A stretch of DNA of 64,000 nt from Firmicutes bacterium HGW-Firmicutes-1 (GCA_002841625.1 PHAG01000004.1:62001-126000); one strand, 5' to 3'. Shown: positions 43,651-52,369, counted from the stretch's first letter. Translations and numbers: made by a program. The notes: generated from the sequence alone by a model not told the origin.

Positions 43651-44472
43651 CTATTTTTTTGGATATATCTTTATTGTTTTTCTTTCCTCATCAATATCTT
43701 CTAGTTCTATAAGTGAATAATAGTTCTCAACAAGCTTTTTTACCGGCTCCTTCGTTGCCATTACCACTGAAACACCCACTACCTTTACATCAAATTCCTT
43801 CATCAAATCAATTACACCCTTCGCTGTCCCTCCCGCCTTCATGAAGTCATCTACAAACAATACTTTGCTTCCTCTTTCTAATGCTCTAATTGGCAATGCC
43901 ATTGTCTTAATTGTTCTTGATGAACCAGCCAAGTAATTCATCTGAATAGTTGGCCCTTCCGTAAGTCTGGCTGATTTTCTTACTATAATGATTGGCTTAT
44001 TCAGCATCCCTGCAAGCACAGTTGCAAGAGGAATGCCCTTTGTTTCTATAGTAACAACATAATCAATTTCTTGATGCAAAAAAGAAGTAACCATGGCTCT
44101 GGCAATCTTTTTAAGCTTTCTAGGATCATAGAAAATGTCGTTCATATACAAATATCCACCGGTTATTATTCTTTTTTTATCATTTAAGTTTTTACATAAC
44201 TCAATTTTTTCATCTTCCATTTGTTCTTTCGTAAAAGTGGGTGCATAGTAAACTCCCCCGGAAGCTCCAGCTAGTGAATATATTTCTCCTTGATTAGTAC
44301 TTTTTAAAAGCTTCCCTATAACATCTACATCTTCACTTAAGGTTGATTTTGCACAATCTAATATTTCAGAAAAGTATTGAAGAGTAAAAACCTTTGATGG
44401 ATTTTCTACAAGTATTTTGGTTATATAGGATAGTCTTTCTGCCTTGTTAAGTTTATTATTCACAATTTTCAC
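43651..44472 (-). CDS. purR: Purine operon repressor PurR
   Basis: 273 residues: an N-terminal winged helix (~1-70) and a phosphoribosyltransferase-like domain that binds PRPP (VLFVDDFMKAGGTAKG). In Bacillus it represses purine genes at PurBoxes and is released by PRPP. A PurBox-like site lies in the divergent promoter region at 44546-44561, so autoregulation is likely. The start is a GTG; a second in-frame GTG three codons later is possible. Confidence 0.93.
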   Translation of the reverse strand: MKIVNNKLNKAERLSYITKILVENPSKVFTLQYFSEILDCAKSTLSEDVDVIGKLLKSTNQGEIYSLAGASGGVYYAPTFTKEQMEDEKIELCKNLNDKKRIITGGYLYMNDIFYDPRKLKKIARAMVTSFLHQEIDYVVTIETKGIPLATVLAGMLNKPIIIVRKSARLTEGPTIQMNYLAGSSRTIKTMALPIRALERGSKVLFVDDFMKAGGTAKGVIDLMKEFDVKVVGVSVVMATKEPVKKLVENYYSLIELEDIDEERKTIKIYPKK

Positions 44473-44545
44473 CTTTTACTTCCTCACAATTAATAATTAA
44501 TTACATTATACTCTATTTCCACGAATTATTTAACTACTTTTCAAA

Positions 44546-44561
44546 AAAATGTTCGGATTTT
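44546..44561. promoter_or_regulatory. PurBox-like operator between purR and murC
   Basis: Minus strand AAAATCCGAACATTTT matches the PurBox core (CCGAAC flanked by A/T). A weaker partner around 44612-44622 (ACGAAACAAAC on the minus strand) may form the second half of a pair. It probably mediates PurR autoregulation. Confidence 0.6.
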
Positions 44562-44595
44562 AAGGAAAACCCTTTAAAAATAAATGAATAATGGT

Positions 44596-44601
44596 TATAA
44601 T
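44596..44601 (+). promoter_or_regulatory. -10 element of murC
   Basis: A perfect TATAAT about 65 bp before the murC ATG, with a weak -35 (TTTAAA, 44573-44578) at 17 bases. Confidence 0.45.
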
Positions 44602-44665
44602 ACAATTAATGTTTGTTTCGTAAATGATAAACGATTCATAATATATATTGTTAGGAGATTATAGA

Positions 44666-46048
44666 ATGTATAAAATTGATTTTAATAAACCTTTGAACGT
44701 ACATTTCATTGGCATCGGTGGCATTAGTATGAGTGGTCTTGCAGAAATACTAATTAACAATCACTTTACTATTTCCGGTTCCGATATAGCACATTCAAAA
44801 ATGACAGAACACTTACAAAGCATAGGTATAACTGTTTATATAGGTCACCATGCAGAAAACTTAACGAACTCTTTAGATTTAATCGTTTATACGGCTGCTA
44901 TTTCTAAAGATAATCCCGAGCTATTGTCGGCAAAGGCATTGTCAATTCCAACTATGGATAGGGCTGAACTTCTTGGCCAAATAATGGCTAATTATACCCA
45001 TTCTATTGGTGTTGCAGGTACTCATGGTAAGACAACAACGACTTCTATGATGTCTCAAATCCTGCTAGATGCAAATTTAGATCCTACAATAACTGTTGGG
45101 GGCATACTTGATATACTTGATGGTAATATTCGAGTTGGTAGCTCTAATTATTTTATTACAGAAGCTTGCGAATATGCCAATAGTTTTTTAAAATTTTCAC
45201 CACTTATAGCAATTGTTCTAAATGTGGAAGAAGATCATCTAGATTTTTTCAAGGATATCAATGATATTAGAAGCTCCTTTGCTGGATATTTAAATAATGT
45301 ACCCGAAAATGGTTATATCATTATGAATAGTGATATCGAAAACTATTTAGGTTTATTAGAAGGACTTAATTGCAATATCATTACCTATGGTACAAATGAA
45401 GCTATCTCCGATTGGACATGTAAAAACGTAAGCTTTAACGAAAAAGGTTGCGGCAACTATGACTTATATTATAAGGCAAAGCTAGTTGATCATATTCAAA
45501 TTAACTCAACTGGAATCCATAATGTATATAACTCAATTGCTGCTATAGCAGCTGCCCATACGATTGGAATAGACATCACCTCATCAAAAAGCTCTCTTGA
45601 AAATTTTTCTGGGCCTAAAAGACGATTTGAGTATAAAGGTTCTTTAAAGGGAGTAACTGTTATCGATGATTATGCTCATCACCCTACCGAAATTGAAGCT
45701 ACTATTAAAGCAGCACAAAAACTTGAATATAATAAGTTATGGATTGTATTTCAACCTCATACTTATTCTAGAACAAAAGCTTTTCTAAATAACTTTGCAA
45801 AAGCATTGTCAATAGCTGACCATGTCATAATCACGGATATTTATGCTGCAAGAGAAAAAGATCCAGGTGATATTCATTCAACTGACTTATTAGTACAAAT
45901 GAAAGATATAAATGAAAACTGTCATTATTTTGCTTCTTTTGATGACATTGAAATATTTTTATTAGAGAATCTTGTTCCTAACGATGTGTTGATAACTATG
46001 GGAGCTGGAAATATTTATATTGTTGGCGAAGATCTCCTTAATGGATAG
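44666..46048 (+). CDS. murC: UDP-N-acetylmuramate-L-alanine ligase
   Basis: About 460 residues with the Mur ligase domains: an N-terminal Rossmann domain (FIGIGGISMSGLAEIL), an ATPase domain (GVAGTHGKTTTTSMM) and a C-terminal domain (DDYAHHPTEIEATI). It adds L-alanine to UDP-MurNAc. The start at 44666 follows AGGAG; the frame extends six codons upstream without a site. It is divergent from purR. Confidence 0.95.
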   Translation: MYKIDFNKPLNVHFIGIGGISMSGLAEILINNHFTISGSDIAHSKMTEHLQSIGITVYIGHHAENLTNSLDLIVYTAAISKDNPELLSAKALSIPTMDRAELLGQIMANYTHSIGVAGTHGKTTTTSMMSQILLDANLDPTITVGGILDILDGNIRVGSSNYFITEACEYANSFLKFSPLIAIVLNVEEDHLDFFKDINDIRSSFAGYLNNVPENGYIIMNSDIENYLGLLEGLNCNIITYGTNEAISDWTCKNVSFNEKGCGNYDLYYKAKLVDHIQINSTGIHNVYNSIAAIAAAHTIGIDITSSKSSLENFSGPKRRFEYKGSLKGVTVIDDYAHHPTEIEATIKAAQKLEYNKLWIVFQPHTYSRTKAFLNNFAKALSIADHVIITDIYAAREKDPGDIHSTDLLVQMKDINENCHYFASFDDIEIFLLENLVPNDVLITMGAGNIYIVGEDLLNG

Positions 46049-46077
46049 TTTTCCACACTATCCACATACTTATTAAC
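46049..46077 (+). promoter_or_regulatory. DnaA-box pair, first module
   Basis: Two back-to-back 9-mers, TTTTCCACA (46049-46057) and CTATCCACA (46058-46066), each one mismatch from the DnaA box TTATNCACA, followed by TACTTATTAACA. The same architecture recurs at 46213-46241. Confidence 0.5.
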
Positions 46078-46150
46078 ATATGTTCGTATTTTTTTATGTG
46101 AATAACTTGGTTTACATAAAAACACCCAAAAAAATCAACTTTATCAGCAA

Positions 46151-46188
46151 AATGCTTGAAAATAAGCTCATTATTTTCAAGCATTTTT
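46151..46188. terminator. Terminator after murC
   Basis: A perfect stem AATGCTTGAAAATAA/TTATTTTCAAGCATT with a 4-base loop and T/A-rich flanks, about 100 bp after the murC stop codon. Confidence 0.85.
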
Positions 46189-46212
46189 AATTATGGCATT
46201 TTATGTAAAATG

Positions 46213-46241
46213 CTATCCACATTATGCACATACTTATTAAC
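46213..46241 (+). promoter_or_regulatory. DnaA-box pair, second module
   Basis: CTATCCACA (46213-46221) abuts a perfect DnaA box TTATGCACA (46222-46230), again followed by TACTTATTAACA. The module lies upstream of the dnaD-dnaC promoter. Confidence 0.55.
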
Positions 46242-46383
46242 AGCCAAAATTCGTCCTTTTTATGTATTTTTTCTTATAAAATATACTAATCCGATCAGTT
46301 ATGACTTATTTCATTCATAAAATCCTTGCCCAAACATTTTATTTTTAATCCGTCATTTTATTTAGCACAAGGCGAAAAATTTA

Positions 46384-46392
46384 TGGTATAAT
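46384..46392 (+). promoter_or_regulatory. Extended -10 promoter of dnaD-dnaC
   Basis: TGGTATAAT (TGn plus a perfect TATAAT), about 65 bp before the dnaD ATG; no good -35. Confidence 0.6.
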
Positions 46393-46458
46393 TAATTTAT
46401 TACTTGATGATCAAGCTATTTGGTTAACATAATCACTAAGAAAAAGGATTTGTAAAGC

Positions 46459-47532
46459 ATGAATACGATAAAAATCAATCCATCTTCAAATAAAAACTAC
46501 ATATTTGTTCCTAATTGGTTTGTCGACGACTATATGGCAAACTCAAATGGTGATTTTGTTAAAGTTTACCTTCTATTGCTTCGTTATGATTCTAATGATA
46601 CCAGCGAGTTCTCTACGACAAATTTCGCTGATCAGCTCCATTTAACAGATTCTGACATCATAAGAGCACTGAAATATTGGGCTTCAATGAAGATCCTGAG
46701 TCTTGAAGAGAAGGGCAAAGAAATCACTGCAATTTCTTTTTTAGAACCCAATCAACCTGAAAGCGAAGTAGCAATTGCACTTGAATCGAAACCTCTTGAA
46801 GTTGATACTCTTCATTTAGATCTATCAACAAAGCCTCAATACAACATGGAAGAATTATCCGCCTTTGTAGCTGCAACAGCTTATAAGGACTTAATATATG
46901 TTACTGGTAGATACTTAGGTAAAATTTTAAATCAACAAGATTTGGGTACTTTAATTAGTTTTCATGATTGGCTAGGCTTACCTATAGACGTTATAGAATG
47001 GCTCATTGAATATTGCGCATCAAATGATCATAGAAATATGCGTTATATAGAAAAAGTTGCTATAGAATGGGCTGATAATAATATTGATTCATTAGATAAA
47101 GCAAAGGTACATACAGAAACCTATAACAAGAAATACTATGCTATAAAAAAAGCGCTGGGCTTTGCAAATAGAAATCCAGTCCTTTTTGAAATCAAAACAA
47201 TGGATAAATGGATTGAAGAATATCGCTTCGATTTAGAAATTATTCTTGAGGCTTGTAATCGTACTATGAAACAAGCTCCAAATGGTTCTTTTAACTATAC
47301 AGATAAAATCTTAACCCAATGGTATAAAAAGAAAGTACATACATTACAAGATATTAAACTACTAGATCAAGAACATAACTCAAAATCCACGCAGGCAAAA
47401 GGTTCTATAACACCTATAACTTCAAATAACAAGTTTATTAACTTTGAACAAAGGGATTATGACTTCGACAAAATCGAAAAGAAAGCTATGGAAATGGTTT
47501 TAAAAGAAAATACTGAAGGGGGTTATAAATAA
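46459..47532 (+). CDS. DnaD-domain replication initiation protein
   Basis: 357 residues: an N-terminal winged helix (~10-75, FVKVYLLLLRYDS...TDSDIIRALKYW) and one or two DnaD/DnaB_2 domains, the last around 215-290 ending KILTQWYKK. Such proteins remodel origin DNA and help load the helicase. It overlaps the dnaC-like gene by one base (TAATG), so the two form an operon for primosome assembly. Confidence 0.9.
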   Translation: MNTIKINPSSNKNYIFVPNWFVDDYMANSNGDFVKVYLLLLRYDSNDTSEFSTTNFADQLHLTDSDIIRALKYWASMKILSLEEKGKEITAISFLEPNQPESEVAIALESKPLEVDTLHLDLSTKPQYNMEELSAFVAATAYKDLIYVTGRYLGKILNQQDLGTLISFHDWLGLPIDVIEWLIEYCASNDHRNMRYIEKVAIEWADNNIDSLDKAKVHTETYNKKYYAIKKALGFANRNPVLFEIKTMDKWIEEYRFDLEIILEACNRTMKQAPNGSFNYTDKILTQWYKKKVHTLQDIKLLDQEHNSKSTQAKGSITPITSNNKFINFEQRDYDFDKIEKKAMEMVLKENTEGGYK

Positions 47533-48521
47533 TGCCCTTATCTTCTTCTCAATTTAAATCAATATTACGAGAATATGATTATAAAAGAACAAAAAATGCG
47601 CAAACACTACGCGATAGGCACATTGAGATTAAAGAAAAAATTAGCAAAATAGAAGTATTAGACGCTAAAATAGCAACTAGAGGAATTGACGCCTCTAAGC
47701 TTATTATAAAAGAACCTCAAAATAGAGATTTGCATTTACAAACATTAAAAACTGAACTTCAAGTACTCAAAGAAGAAAAACAGAATTTATTAGAAAAATA
47801 TGGATATAATAAGTTTTACTTAGATCCTATTTACGATTGTGAAATATGCAAAGATACTGGTTATGTAGAAAGCAAGAAGTGCTTATGCTTAAAACAATCC
47901 TTAGTTGATATCGCCTATGAACAATCTAATTTAAAAGACATCTTGTTAAAAGAGAATTTTTCCACTTTCTCCTTTGATTATTATTCCTCAGATAAGCTTC
48001 AAGGTGTAGGCACCTCTCCTTTAGAAAACATGAAGGGCGTTTATCACAGATGTAAGAAATTTGTTGAAAGCTTTGATCAAGAGTTCTCAAATTTAATTCT
48101 TTTTGGGCAAACAGGCCTCGGAAAAACCTTTCTTTGCAATTGCATTGCTAAGGAATTACTAGATTCTTCCTATACTGTGCTGTATTTGTCGGCTTTTAAA
48201 TTGTTTAAGCTTCTTGAAACCTATCGCTTCAAAAATGATGATCAAGAAATATCTTTTGATGATATAGACGATATCTACACTTGTGACTTACTAATAATCG
48301 ACGACCTTGGTTCGGAAGTAATCAACTCTTTCACAAGCTCAGAATTATTCAGCTGTTTAAATACTCGCTTGTTAACAAAAAAACCAACAGTTATTTCAAC
48401 AAATCTTCACCCATCAGGCTTATCGAAGTACTATTCCGATCGAATCGTATCGAGAATCCTAGGTGATTTTGCAGCTTTGCAGTTAATCGGAGACGATATT
48501 AGACTCCAGAAATATAATTAG
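47532..48521 (+). CDS. DnaC/DnaI-type helicase loader ATPase
   Basis: 329 residues. The N-terminal part has a coiled coil and a zinc-binding cluster (CEICKDTGYVESKKCLCL); the C-terminal AAA+ domain has Walker A FGQTGLGKTFLCN, Walker B LLIIDDLGSE and sensor ISTN. It loads the replicative helicase with the DnaD-like protein. No IstA or transposon ends are nearby, so it is not an IstB transposition protein. Confidence 0.92.
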   Translation: MPLSSSQFKSILREYDYKRTKNAQTLRDRHIEIKEKISKIEVLDAKIATRGIDASKLIIKEPQNRDLHLQTLKTELQVLKEEKQNLLEKYGYNKFYLDPIYDCEICKDTGYVESKKCLCLKQSLVDIAYEQSNLKDILLKENFSTFSFDYYSSDKLQGVGTSPLENMKGVYHRCKKFVESFDQEFSNLILFGQTGLGKTFLCNCIAKELLDSSYTVLYLSAFKLFKLLETYRFKNDDQEISFDDIDDIYTCDLLIIDDLGSEVINSFTSSELFSCLNTRLLTKKPTVISTNLHPSGLSKYYSDRIVSRILGDFAALQLIGDDIRLQKYN

Positions 48522-48545
48522 TTTTTTAGCAACATCATATTTTTT

Positions 48546-48619
48546 GCACGTATAGCTCAATTGGATAGAGCATCCGGCTTCGGACCGGAGGGTTGTGGGT
48601 TCAAGTCCTATTGCGTGCG
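48546..48619 (+). tRNA. tRNA-Arg(TCG)
   Basis: A complete cloverleaf: acceptor GCACGTA/TGCGTGC, D arm AGCTCAATTGGATAGAGC, anticodon stem TCCGG/CCGGA with loop CTTCGGA (anticodon TCG, codon CGA), T arm GTGGG-TTCAAGT-CCTAT with one non-Watson-Crick pair. CCA is not encoded. A tyrosine integrase lies directly downstream, so its 3' end is a likely attachment site. Confidence 0.95.
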
Positions 48620-48622
48620 CAC

Positions 48623-48674
48623 AAAAAAAGACAACGATTTTATCAGCTTTCTAGCAGTCGTTGTCCTTTTTTTC
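48623..48674. terminator. Bidirectional terminator between tRNA-Arg and integrase
   Basis: GACAACGA/TCGTTGTC with a 20-base loop, seven A on the left and seven T on the right. It serves the tRNA on the plus strand and the integrase on the minus strand. Confidence 0.8.
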
Positions 48675-48682
48675 GCTCATTT

Positions 48683-49651
48683 TTAGGTAACTAATGTGTC
48701 GTTAAGTCTTTTTAGGTAGACCCTATCTACCTTGTAGAAATTGTCTTTTCCCATTAATTTATAAGTGTTGGCTAAGTGCAAATATCCATTTGTTATGCCT
48801 ATATCACTATGACCTAGGAGTACAGCCAAACTTGCAACATCACCGCCACATAATACATAACTCGTTGCAAAGGTATGTCGAAATAAGTGGTTCTTCATTC
48901 TATCAATTCCTGTCTTTAGTCTAATACGCCTTACAACATTTTTAGCACCTTCATAAGTATAATGGTCACCCGATATATTTTGCAGAACATAATCATTGTC
49001 ACAATGTTTACGATATAGATAGATGTACTTGTACATGATACTTTTTAAATGACTTGGTAAAGGGACTATTCTATCTTTGTTATGTTTTGAATCCTTAATA
49101 TGTAAGAATCCCTTATCAAAGTATACATCTTGAATCTTTAGGTTATATGTTTCTGATATTCTTAAGCCACAATCGAGCATTAAGTGAATCATTATGTAAT
49201 TCCTTAAGCCTGTAGAACATTTCAAATTGCAGTGTTCGTCGATTGACTTGATTTCATCTAAGAATAACGGTACTAATATTTTCTTATCTCTGCTTACAGC
49301 CTTCATTTTTCTAGATATATTTGCTTCAAGGTATTCCTGTTCATATAGCCACTTGAAGAAAAACTTCACTGGATCAGCATAATATTTTACTGTTGCGCTG
49401 CTTAACTTGTCTTTACCTTCTCCTCTACCCGAAAGTTTCTTTCTTGTTCTCAATTCCTTTACATAGAAATTGTAATCAGTGTGCTTAATTTCATCTATGG
49501 TCATATCATGAGTTGACTTTCCATATTCCCTTTGTAGATACTCGAAAAAGTATCTTAGATTTTCTCTATAATACTTTACTGTCTTATCTGCTGAAAAACA
49601 TTCCTTTTCATTTAAGAATAGGTTTACTGCTTTATCTAAATCTAGTGTCAT
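48683..49651 (-). CDS. Tyrosine recombinase (integrase)
   Basis: 322 residues: an N-terminal SAM-like core-binding domain (~1-95) and the catalytic domain with CGLRISETY (Arg), HLFRHTFATS (His-x-x-Arg), LGHSDIGIT (His) and YLHL (nucleophile Tyr near 290). It faces the tRNA-Arg 3' end across a terminator, the usual layout for an element integrated at a tRNA. The neighbouring Rep gene starts 15 bp upstream, so they may share a transcript. Confidence 0.92.
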   Translation of the reverse strand: MTLDLDKAVNLFLNEKECFSADKTVKYYRENLRYFFEYLQREYGKSTHDMTIDEIKHTDYNFYVKELRTRKKLSGRGEGKDKLSSATVKYYADPVKFFFKWLYEQEYLEANISRKMKAVSRDKKILVPLFLDEIKSIDEHCNLKCSTGLRNYIMIHLMLDCGLRISETYNLKIQDVYFDKGFLHIKDSKHNKDRIVPLPSHLKSIMYKYIYLYRKHCDNDYVLQNISGDHYTYEGAKNVVRRIRLKTGIDRMKNHLFRHTFATSYVLCGGDVASLAVLLGHSDIGITNGYLHLANTYKLMGKDNFYKVDRVYLKRLNDTLVT

Positions 49652-49666
49652 ATTTTTTCCCTCACT

Positions 49667-50761
49667 TTATAAAATTACTTCTATTTCAGAATAGTATTTT
49701 TTCTTTTTCTCAACTTCCTCTTTAAACGTACTGTCTTTATTCTTAGATAGATATTCTAGCATAGAATATTTTAATGACAATATCGCATCATCAACATTAT
49801 CAATATTAAGCAGAGCAGACAATGAAGTAAGATAACCAACAGCACTTGGAACATATTTACTAGTATCCCTCAGACGTTGTACTGAACGCTCTATGTAACC
49901 ATTAAATTCTAGGTAATCATAACCTTTTTGAATCTCAATCCATAAAGGGTTTAACTTACAATTTTCGCGCCTTGTTGCTGTACTTAAATCAACATATCTT
50001 AACCACTCATTGGTTAGATAGTTCCATAATGAGTTGATATTGTTTCTTAAATCATCCCATGAGTCAATATTACATTCCTTTAGAAAATCCCTATGGAGTT
50101 CAAATTCTATATTCCAAACATTAAATATATCTAGCTTAGACTTGTCCCATATATCGAAAAACCAGTACTTGTCACGCTTTTCGATTACTTCTCTAGTTTT
50201 ATTGTATATTCGACATAGGCATTTATTTGTTGTCCTAGATCCAAAGTACAAGGATTCTATATTTCTATCACATCTATGTAAACTATCTTTTCTAAATCTT
50301 CCCACAAAGGAATCTACGTCACTTACATTAAAACTTAATCCATCCATATGTAATGCTAAGTCGCATCGGTTAACCTTAGTATTGATTATGTGATTAAATG
50401 CTGACCTTATAAAACTAGCAACATAAGAATATGAATTCATCACTTTCTCCCACAGTAATCCTGACTTAAATCTTACAACAATAGGATAGAAACTCTTTGT
50501 GTTGCTCCTATACATTGCGAGCCTTAATTCGATTAAGTCATTGTGTAATAGATAAGCGTAACCCCTTGCACCAGTAGGCATTATTTCAAATTCCATATCT
50601 TTTATAGATATGTACTCTTTCGTGTCTAAATTGGCATATAAATGCTTTCTTGATTTTTCTTTTGCTTCATCCAATATACCTATATATTTTTTTATTACGT
50701 GTTCATAATCCAATACATCGAAAGATATTATCAATGTATCAATATTAAAAATACTTGCCAT
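49667..50761 (-). CDS. Rep_trans-family replication initiator / NicK-like relaxase
   Basis: 364 residues resembling the pT181 Rep / ICEBs1 NicK family (PF02486). VNRCDLALHMDG (metal-binding Asp region) and ESLYFGSRTTNKCLCRIYNKTRE, the family core with the candidate catalytic Tyr in RIYNK, are visible. Such proteins nick one strand at an origin for rolling-circle replication or mobilisation. The GC-rich hairpin at 52315-52341 resembles the oriT of elements with this relaxase type. AATGTGAGGTG precedes the ATG. Confidence 0.78.
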   Translation of the reverse strand: MASIFNIDTLIISFDVLDYEHVIKKYIGILDEAKEKSRKHLYANLDTKEYISIKDMEFEIMPTGARGYAYLLHNDLIELRLAMYRSNTKSFYPIVVRFKSGLLWEKVMNSYSYVASFIRSAFNHIINTKVNRCDLALHMDGLSFNVSDVDSFVGRFRKDSLHRCDRNIESLYFGSRTTNKCLCRIYNKTREVIEKRDKYWFFDIWDKSKLDIFNVWNIEFELHRDFLKECNIDSWDDLRNNINSLWNYLTNEWLRYVDLSTATRRENCKLNPLWIEIQKGYDYLEFNGYIERSVQRLRDTSKYVPSAVGYLTSLSALLNIDNVDDAILSLKYSMLEYLSKNKDSTFKEEVEKKKKYYSEIEVIL

Positions 50762-50792
50762 ATTTACACCTCACATTTTTATTTTTTCCATA

Positions 50793-50821
50793 AGAAAAGG
50801 AAACCTGTTAAGATTTCCTTT
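50793..50821 (-). terminator. Terminator between the LPO_1073-like and Rep genes
   Basis: The stem AAAGGAAA/TTTCCTTT with a ~10-base loop and TTCTT after it on the minus strand. It would separate expression of the two-gene unit from Rep-integrase. Confidence 0.55.
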
Positions 50822-50857
50822 AAAAATGTAAATATATTTTTCTTCTATGAATATTAA

Positions 50858-51892
50858 CTACGATATCCATGTTGATAAATCTTCAAAACTACCTATTGTT
50901 TTCTTCATATTTGCATGGCCTATGGCTATCCCTACGCTCGTAAGTTCAAATTTTCTCATTGTAGAGTTGTTCCATATATCAATAACTTTTTTCATAAATT
51001 CACACTTTTGTATAACCTCTTCTTCAATTTCTATATCTGTCAATTTGCTATCCATATATAATCTAAATATTTTATCACTATCTTCTTTAATTAGTGAATC
51101 ATTATTATCTCTCTCAAAATTTCTCCACGATATAGCACTTAACTGGAATTTGTCTTCATCTCTTGTACTAGCATCAAAATATTTATCAATCATCATAGGA
51201 CTAATCTCTTCTAGAGAGAATTCTTCCAATTCAATGCCTTTGCTAAATAAACCGCCATATTTTTCAGATAACAGTGTTCCAAAAAATTCCCCGCTGCCTT
51301 TATCTTGTCCACAACCCGCATATTCTAGATGTTGATAGCAAATCAAGCTTTTTGCCAAAGACCCAGCTAAAGGCTTAAAATATTTGTCAAATAGATGATA
51401 TAAATCATCTAAACTATTAACACTTGCCTTGCAATATTTAAACACAAATATTATACTAAGAACTGATATTTGTTCTATAGTTAGTCGTGATACGACTTCT
51501 AATGATTCATTCAACACAATTTGAATAATTGATCTATTATCATACTTCGTCCTATTAACCAGCAAATCAACTAATAAATGTCCCAATTCCTCATCCCCAT
51601 ATCTAGCATATTGCTTCTGTACTAAATATAAAGAATATTGAAAATCTGGTGTATTGGCTAATTGCATACCTTCTGGATATTCGTCCACCATTCTCTTAAG
51701 AAATGTTTCAGTAATTTCTTCTGCACGTTCCTGTGCAATACTTTTTGCTTCATGTTGCATCTCTAAAAAATTATATTTAAAGATGTCTAATGCAATTTGT
51801 CGAACTTCTGTATATGATATGCCATTATTAATTGTCAAGTTTTTAGCTTGATAATTAATTGTCCCATCTTCACCCTTTTGGCTTAATCTCAT
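50858..51892 (-). CDS. LPO_1073/Vpar_1526-like protein of unknown function
   Basis: A soluble, mostly helical 344-residue protein. The N-terminus has a Gln/Asn/Gly-rich stretch (QKGEDGTINYQ, then LTINNGISYTEVRQIALDIF) and a Glu/Ala-rich helix (AQERAEEITETFLKRM). This matches what I recall of the LPO_1073/Vpar_1526 family, whose role is unknown to me. No enzymatic motif stands out. It overlaps the small membrane-protein gene by 23 bp. The start at 51892 follows GGGGAG by about ten bases. Both proteins share a similar Gln/Gly/Asn motif, which suggests that they interact. Confidence 0.6.
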   Translation of the reverse strand: MRLSQKGEDGTINYQAKNLTINNGISYTEVRQIALDIFKYNFLEMQHEAKSIAQERAEEITETFLKRMVDEYPEGMQLANTPDFQYSLYLVQKQYARYGDEELGHLLVDLLVNRTKYDNRSIIQIVLNESLEVVSRLTIEQISVLSIIFVFKYCKASVNSLDDLYHLFDKYFKPLAGSLAKSLICYQHLEYAGCGQDKGSGEFFGTLLSEKYGGLFSKGIELEEFSLEEISPMMIDKYFDASTRDEDKFQLSAISWRNFERDNNDSLIKEDSDKIFRLYMDSKLTDIEIEEEVIQKCEFMKKVIDIWNNSTMRKFELTSVGIAIGHANMKKTIGSFEDLSTWIS

Positions 51893-52085
51893 TATTATCG
51901 TTCTCCCCATCGCTGTAGCTTATCTTCATATCATTACCAGATTGATAACCTTTTGAATTTTTACCTATTTTTTGTTTCATGGAAACAGATTTTGTGCTTT
52001 TTTTCCACCCTATTATTGCAATTGGGATAGCTACTAACAACCCACTAAATAGCCACTCCTTATTTTCAATTATCCATTTCACCAT
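51870..52085 (-). CDS. Small single-helix membrane protein with Gln/Gly/Asn motif
   Basis: 71 residues: an N-terminal WIIENKEW segment, one hydrophobic helix (~11-26, LFSGLLVAIPIAIIGW), a basic patch (KKSTKSVSMKQK) and a polar tail with QKIGKNSKGYQSGND. The tail resembles the N-terminal motif of the next gene product (QKGEDGTINYQ). AGGAGGA lies just before the ATG and the gene overlaps its partner, so they are coupled. It could be a membrane anchor or an effector of the pair; no family was recognised. Confidence 0.65.
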   Translation of the reverse strand: MVKWIIENKEWLFSGLLVAIPIAIIGWKKSTKSVSMKQKIGKNSKGYQSGNDMKISYSDGENDNNEIKPKG

Positions 52086-52141
52086 ATTCCTCCTAATAAT
52101 GCGTTAATATCGCAAATCAATGTCATATATACTTTTATTTT

Positions 52142-52150
52142 ATTATATCA
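52142..52150 (-). promoter_or_regulatory. Extended -10 promoter of the two-gene unit
   Basis: TGATATAAT on the minus strand (hexamer 52147-52142), about 60 bp before the small membrane-protein ATG; the -35 is poor. Confidence 0.55.
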
Positions 52151-52314
52151 TATACATTGTTTTGTAGAAATCTTATTTTTCGCTATATTCAGTTTTCAAT
52201 GTGCATTTTTGTATTATTTACTCCATAAGTTTTCATCATTCGGTACCCGCTAACACAAGCTATCTATAAAATACATTGATTATTCAGCATATTTAAACCC
52301 TTACTTGTGTTACA

Positions 52315-52341
52315 GCCCCCCCTATTAGTAAGGAGGGGGGC
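52315..52341. other. GC-rich hairpin resembling an ICEBs1/Tn916-type oriT
   Basis: GCCCCCC and GGGGGGC form a perfect 7-bp stem around a 13-base loop containing TATTAGTAAGGA, in very AT-rich DNA. oriT sites of ICEBs1 and Tn916 are similar C-tract/G-tract inverted repeats with a TAAC-containing loop, nicked by Rep_trans-type relaxases. The matching relaxase gene is in the same element. A terminator is less likely because no T tract follows on either strand. Confidence 0.5.
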
Positions 52342-52369
52342 AAAGAAATTCTTATATTTTCTTGATTTA

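Noticed and set aside
47532-48521. IstB transposition helper
   Set aside because: It is coupled to a DnaD gene, has the DnaI-type zinc cluster, and there is no istA or insertion-sequence end nearby; a helicase loader is the better call.
50847-51335. A 162-codon open frame on the plus strand
   Set aside because: It is antisense to the LPO_1073-like gene, with strongly biased Ser/Leu/Ile composition and no promoter or ribosome site.
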